From positions 1-54,514 of the forward strand of contig DGPB01000005.1 in NCBI GenBank assembly GCA_002390285.1: a stretch of 54,514 bases of DNA, in the 5' to 3' direction. Below, piece after piece: positions 51,377 through 54,514 of this stretch. The number at the start of each line of letters is the position of its first letter. The stretch's first letter is position 1. Under the pieces are notes generated by a model. It was not told where the DNA came from. It did no database searches and worked only from the letters and a program-made list of their open reading frames with translations. Made by a program: the position numbers and the translations under genes. This DNA is from Cellvibrionales bacterium UBA4451. GTDB lineage: Bacteria > Pseudomonadota > Gammaproteobacteria > Pseudomonadales > Porticoccaceae.

Positions 51377-52846
51377 ATGTTGCGAATCGCTCAAGAAGCT
51401 CTCACCTTTGATGATGTTTTGCTGGTACCCGGATATTCTGAGGTCACTGCAAAAGATGTGTCTCTCAAAACCCGCTTGACCCGAAATATCGATCTCAATA
51501 TCCCTCTTGTTTCTGCTGCCATGGATACCGTTACTGAAGCCCGGCTTGCTATTGCATTGGCTCAGGAAGGTGGCATTGGCATTATTCACAAAAGTATGAC
51601 TATTGAGAATCAGGCCCTGGAGGTAAGGGCTGTCAAGAAATACGAAAGTGGTGTAGTAAAAGATCCGATTACCATCAATGCCGATGCCTCGGTTAAAGCG
51701 CTGTTGGTTTTAACTCGAGAACATAATATTTCTGGTGTACCTGTGCTGGATAATGGCGAGTTGGTGGGCATTGTGACTCGACGTGATGTGCGTTTTGAGC
51801 CTAGCCTTGAGCTACCTGTCTCCGCCATCATGACGCCAAAATCACGACTGGTAACCGTCAGTGAAGGAGCCAGCCTTGATGAGGTGAAGGCTCTGCTGCA
51901 TAAACATCGTATCGAAAAAGTCCTAGTGGTCAACGACGAGTATGAGCTGCGTGGATTGATTACCGTTAAGGATATTGATAAGGCAGAAAAGTACCCTAAT
52001 GCCTGTAAGGACGATCAAGGTCGCTTGCGGGTTGGCGCTTCAGTGGGTACCAGCCCCGATACAGATGACCGGGTTGCCGCCTTGGTTAAAGCCGGCGTTG
52101 ATATGCTGGTCGTAGATACGGCTCACGGTCATTCAATGAATGTTATTAACCGTGTACGTCAGATTAAGTCACAGTATCCCGAGATTGATGTGGTGGGCGG
52201 TAATATCGCCACTGCTGAAGCAGCTCTAGCGCTGGCAGAGGCGGGCGCTGATGGTGTTAAGGTTGGGATTGGCCCCGGCTCTATCTGTACCACGCGGATT
52301 GTCACTGGGATTGGTGTACCGCAAGTTTCTGCTATCGCCAATGTGGCGGCTGCATTGAAAGATCACGATGTGACGGTGATTGCCGATGGTGGTATCCGCT
52401 ATTCAGGTGATATTGCCAAGGCGTTGGCTGCCGGTGCGCATTCGGTGATGATGGGTTCTATGTTTGCCGGTACCGAAGAGGCTCCCGGTGAAATTGAGCT
52501 CTACCAAGGCCGTACCTACAAGTCCTATCGCGGTATGGGTTCTATGGGTGCCATGTCGCAAACCATGGGATCCAGTGACCGTTACTTCCAGGACGCCAGT
52601 CAGGGTGCCGAAAAACTAGTTCCGGAGGGCGTTGAAGGTCGTGTCCCTTATAAAGGTTCAGTCTCAGCCATTATCCACCAGATGATGGGAGGGGTTTGTT
52701 CCGCCATGGGTTATACCGGTAGCACAGATATTGAAACGTTGCGTACCAAGCCAAATTTTGTACGGGTCACCTCAGCGGGCATGGGCGAGAGCCATGTTCA
52801 CGATGTGTCTATTACAAAAGAGTCGCCCAATTACCCACGTCGGTAA
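51377..52846 (+). CDS. guaB: Inosine-5'-monophosphate dehydrogenase
   Basis: Oxidises IMP to XMP, the committed step to GMP. The 489-residue TIM barrel has EALTFDDVLLVPGYSEV at the N-terminus and two CBS domains at about residues 95-200 (ISGVPVLDNGELVGIVTRRD, VLVVNDEYELRGLITVKD). The catalytic cysteine is in GPGSICTTRIVTGIG near residue 303, and the flap YRGMGSMGAM near 390. Followed by guaA after 69 bases containing a hairpin. Confidence 0.97.
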   Translation: MLRIAQEALTFDDVLLVPGYSEVTAKDVSLKTRLTRNIDLNIPLVSAAMDTVTEARLAIALAQEGGIGIIHKSMTIENQALEVRAVKKYESGVVKDPITINADASVKALLVLTREHNISGVPVLDNGELVGIVTRRDVRFEPSLELPVSAIMTPKSRLVTVSEGASLDEVKALLHKHRIEKVLVVNDEYELRGLITVKDIDKAEKYPNACKDDQGRLRVGASVGTSPDTDDRVAALVKAGVDMLVVDTAHGHSMNVINRVRQIKSQYPEIDVVGGNIATAEAALALAEAGADGVKVGIGPGSICTTRIVTGIGVPQVSAIANVAAALKDHDVTVIADGGIRYSGDIAKALAAGAHSVMMGSMFAGTEEAPGEIELYQGRTYKSYRGMGSMGAMSQTMGSSDRYFQDASQGAEKLVPEGVEGRVPYKGSVSAIIHQMMGGVCSAMGYTGSTDIETLRTKPNFVRVTSAGMGESHVHDVSITKESPNYPRR

Positions 52847-52872
52847 TTGACGCCGAACATTAATATTTAACA

Positions 52873-52896
52873 GGGGCTGCACATCGCAGCCCCTTT
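52873..52896 (+). terminator. Hairpin between guaB and guaA
   Basis: GGGGCTGC (52873-52880) pairs perfectly with GCAGCCCC (52886-52893), loop ACATC, followed by TTTA. The T-run is short, so it would be a partial terminator or RNA-stabilising hairpin that lowers guaA relative to guaB. Confidence 0.6.
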
Positions 52897-52915
52897 AGAT
52901 TACAAGCGGTTAGTT

Positions 52916-54508
52916 ATGACTACTGATATCCATTCACAAAAAATCTTGATTATCGACTTCGGTTCCCAATACACGCAGCTTATCGCTCGGCGGGTGAGGG
53001 AAGTAGGCGTCTACTCAGAAGTCCGTGCTTTTGACATGTCTGAGGCGGAAATTCGTGAGTACAACCCACAGGGGATTATTTTAGCCGGAGGCCCTGAATC
53101 CGTTACTGGGGGTGAATCGCCTAGAGCACCACAGTTGGTCTTTGAGTTAGGTGTGCCAGTATTGGGTATCTGTTACGGAATGCAGACCATGTCTGAACAG
53201 TTGGGTGGCAAAGTTGAAGGGTCCAAGCTTCATGAGTTCGGTTATGCCCAGGTCAGGGTGCATGGTAATAGTCGGTTACTACACGATGTAGTGGATCATG
53301 TGGATCACGATCATGTTGGTGAAGGTAAGGGTGCTCTACTCGATGTATGGATGAGCCATGGTGACAAAGTGTCAGTCATGCCAGATAACTTTGAATTGAT
53401 GGCCTCAACGGCCTCCTGTCCTATTGCCGGTATGTACTGTGCTGATAAAAATTTCTATGGTATCCAGTTTCACCCGGAGGTGACCCACACCCTACAGGGT
53501 ATGCGTATTTTTGAACACTTTGTGCTGGAAATATGTGGTTGTGAAGCGCTTTGGACACCGGCCCATATTATTGAAGATGCTATTGCTCGAGTACATGCTC
53601 AGGTAGGGACTGACAAAGTACTTCTTGGCTTGTCGGGGGGAGTAGATTCCTCGGTCGTTGCAGCATTACTGCATAAGGCCATCGGTGACCAGCTTACCTG
53701 TGTGTTTGTGGATAATGGTTTGCTGCGTAAGAATGAAGGCGATCAGGTGATGGACATGTTCGCCAAAAATATGGGCGTTCGAGTGATCCGGTCTGATGCG
53801 GAAGCGCTGTTTCTGGATGAACTTGTTGGTGTCGAAGACCCAGAACAAAAACGCAAAATTATTGGCAAAAACTTCATTGAAGTATTCGATAAAGAAGCGA
53901 CAGAAATTACTGAGGTGAAGTGGCTAGCGCAGGGCACTATTTATCCTGATGTGATTGAGTCCGCTGCGGCAAAAACGGGTAAGGCCCATGTGATCAAGTC
54001 ACATCACAATGTAGGTGGTCTGCCTGAGAATATGAAAATGGGATTGGTGGAGCCCCTGCGAGAGTTGTTTAAGGATGAGGTCCGTAAAATTGGGCTTGAG
54101 CTTGGGCTTCCCTACGACATGGTCTACCGTCACCCGTTTCCAGGTCCCGGATTGGGTGTGCGAATTCTTGGTGAAGTCAAAAAAGAATACGCGGATCTCT
54201 TGCGTGAGGCCGATGCTATTTTTATTGAGGAGCTGCATAACTCCGGCTGGTATCACAAGACCAGCCAGGCCTTTGTGGTGTTTCTCCCAGTAAAATCAGT
54301 AGGTGTGGTGGGTGATGCGCGTCGCTACGAATATGTGGTGGCATTGCGTGCAGTAGAAACGGTGGACTTTATGACAGCCCGTTGGGCCCATTTACCCTAC
54401 GAACTCCTGGAGAAAGTCTCCGGTCGTATCATTAATGAAATCCCCGGTATCTCTCGCGTGGCCTATGATATTTCCAGTAAACCGCCCGCTACGATTGAGT
54501 GGGAGTAG
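52916..54508 (+). CDS. guaA: GMP synthase (glutamine-hydrolysing)
   Basis: Converts XMP to GMP with glutamine and ATP. The glutaminase domain covers 1-about 205, with the nucleophile Cys86 in LGICYGMQTM and the His/Glu of FHPEVTHT. The ATP pyrophosphatase domain has the PP-loop SGGVDSS at residues 240-246. The C-terminal dimerisation domain follows, with HPFPGPGLGVR and RYEYVVALRAVET and ends KPPATIEWE. It is 530 residues and complete; the window ends six bases after its stop. Confidence 0.97.
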   Translation: MTTDIHSQKILIIDFGSQYTQLIARRVREVGVYSEVRAFDMSEAEIREYNPQGIILAGGPESVTGGESPRAPQLVFELGVPVLGICYGMQTMSEQLGGKVEGSKLHEFGYAQVRVHGNSRLLHDVVDHVDHDHVGEGKGALLDVWMSHGDKVSVMPDNFELMASTASCPIAGMYCADKNFYGIQFHPEVTHTLQGMRIFEHFVLEICGCEALWTPAHIIEDAIARVHAQVGTDKVLLGLSGGVDSSVVAALLHKAIGDQLTCVFVDNGLLRKNEGDQVMDMFAKNMGVRVIRSDAEALFLDELVGVEDPEQKRKIIGKNFIEVFDKEATEITEVKWLAQGTIYPDVIESAAAKTGKAHVIKSHHNVGGLPENMKMGLVEPLRELFKDEVRKIGLELGLPYDMVYRHPFPGPGLGVRILGEVKKEYADLLREADAIFIEELHNSGWYHKTSQAFVVFLPVKSVGVVGDARRYEYVVALRAVETVDFMTARWAHLPYELLEKVSGRIINEIPGISRVAYDISSKPPATIEWE

Positions 54509-54514
54509 TTTTTC

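Overview
The window is an almost fully coding chromosomal segment of a free-living, probably marine gammaproteobacterium. I infer this from gene order and protein similarity recalled by eye, not from a search. The order LysR-leuC-leuD-leuB-asd-fimV-truA-trpF-trpB-trpA-accD-folC-dedD-like-cvpA-purF-metZ is the Pseudomonas/Cellvibrionales arrangement, with trpBA inserted between trpF and accD (in Pseudomonas trpBA lie elsewhere). No phage, insertion sequence, CRISPR array, tRNA or rRNA was found. One structural RNA, the 4.5S signal recognition particle RNA, is clear.

Layout. (1) 1-6.4 kb: a loose set of housekeeping and stress genes: a CMD-family protein, trmH, a DmdC-type acyl-CoA dehydrogenase, a SpoIIAA-like protein, the EF-P paralogue yeiP/efpL, a GFA-family gene interrupted by one in-frame UGA, and a CaCA antiporter. 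(2) 6.4-24.2 kb: the biosynthetic and housekeeping superoperon. It covers leucine, aspartate semialdehyde, polar assembly (FimV), tRNA pseudouridylation, tryptophan, malonyl-CoA, folate, a SPOR cell-division protein, CvpA, PurF and MetZ. A terminator followed at once by a promoter splits truA from trpF. (3) 24.3-28.3 kb: the moxR-DUF58-tgpA transglutaminase operon. (4) 28.4-35.5 kb: mostly single genes: SOUL heme-binding protein, membrane dipeptidase, GST, msrA, histidine phosphatase, glycerophosphodiesterase, ferritin-like protein, and a truncated sulfurtransferase paired with a TauE permease. (5) 35.7-40.2 kb: nhaA, a DUF6122 membrane protein, rsuA and a run of small poorly known genes: Imm22-like, Cys-rich CWC, an Ala/Glu-rich lipoprotein and a 42-residue CCGxCGG microprotein. 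The longest non-coding stretch (38868-39384) is here. (6) 40.5-47.1 kb: dbpA and an oligopeptide ABC transporter with a fused OppDF ATPase. (7) 47.3-54.5 kb: ffs, an EF-hand protein, a secreted oligoendopeptidase F, xseA, and the divergent guaB-guaA pair.

How it fits together: most of the window is core metabolism. Peptide use is well represented (membrane dipeptidase, secreted PepF, OppABC-DF). Redox and sulfur repair also recurs (MsrA, GST, sulfurtransferase, ferritin-like protein).

The points most worth checking are the UGA codon at an otherwise conserved zinc-ligand cysteine of the GFA gene (nonsense mutation or selenocysteine), a Fur-box-like palindrome over a promoter in the 38.9-39.4 kb gap followed by a short terminator-like hairpin (candidate iron-regulated small RNA), the structured guaB leader, and the untracked CCGxCGG microprotein. 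I found no clearly new multi-gene system.
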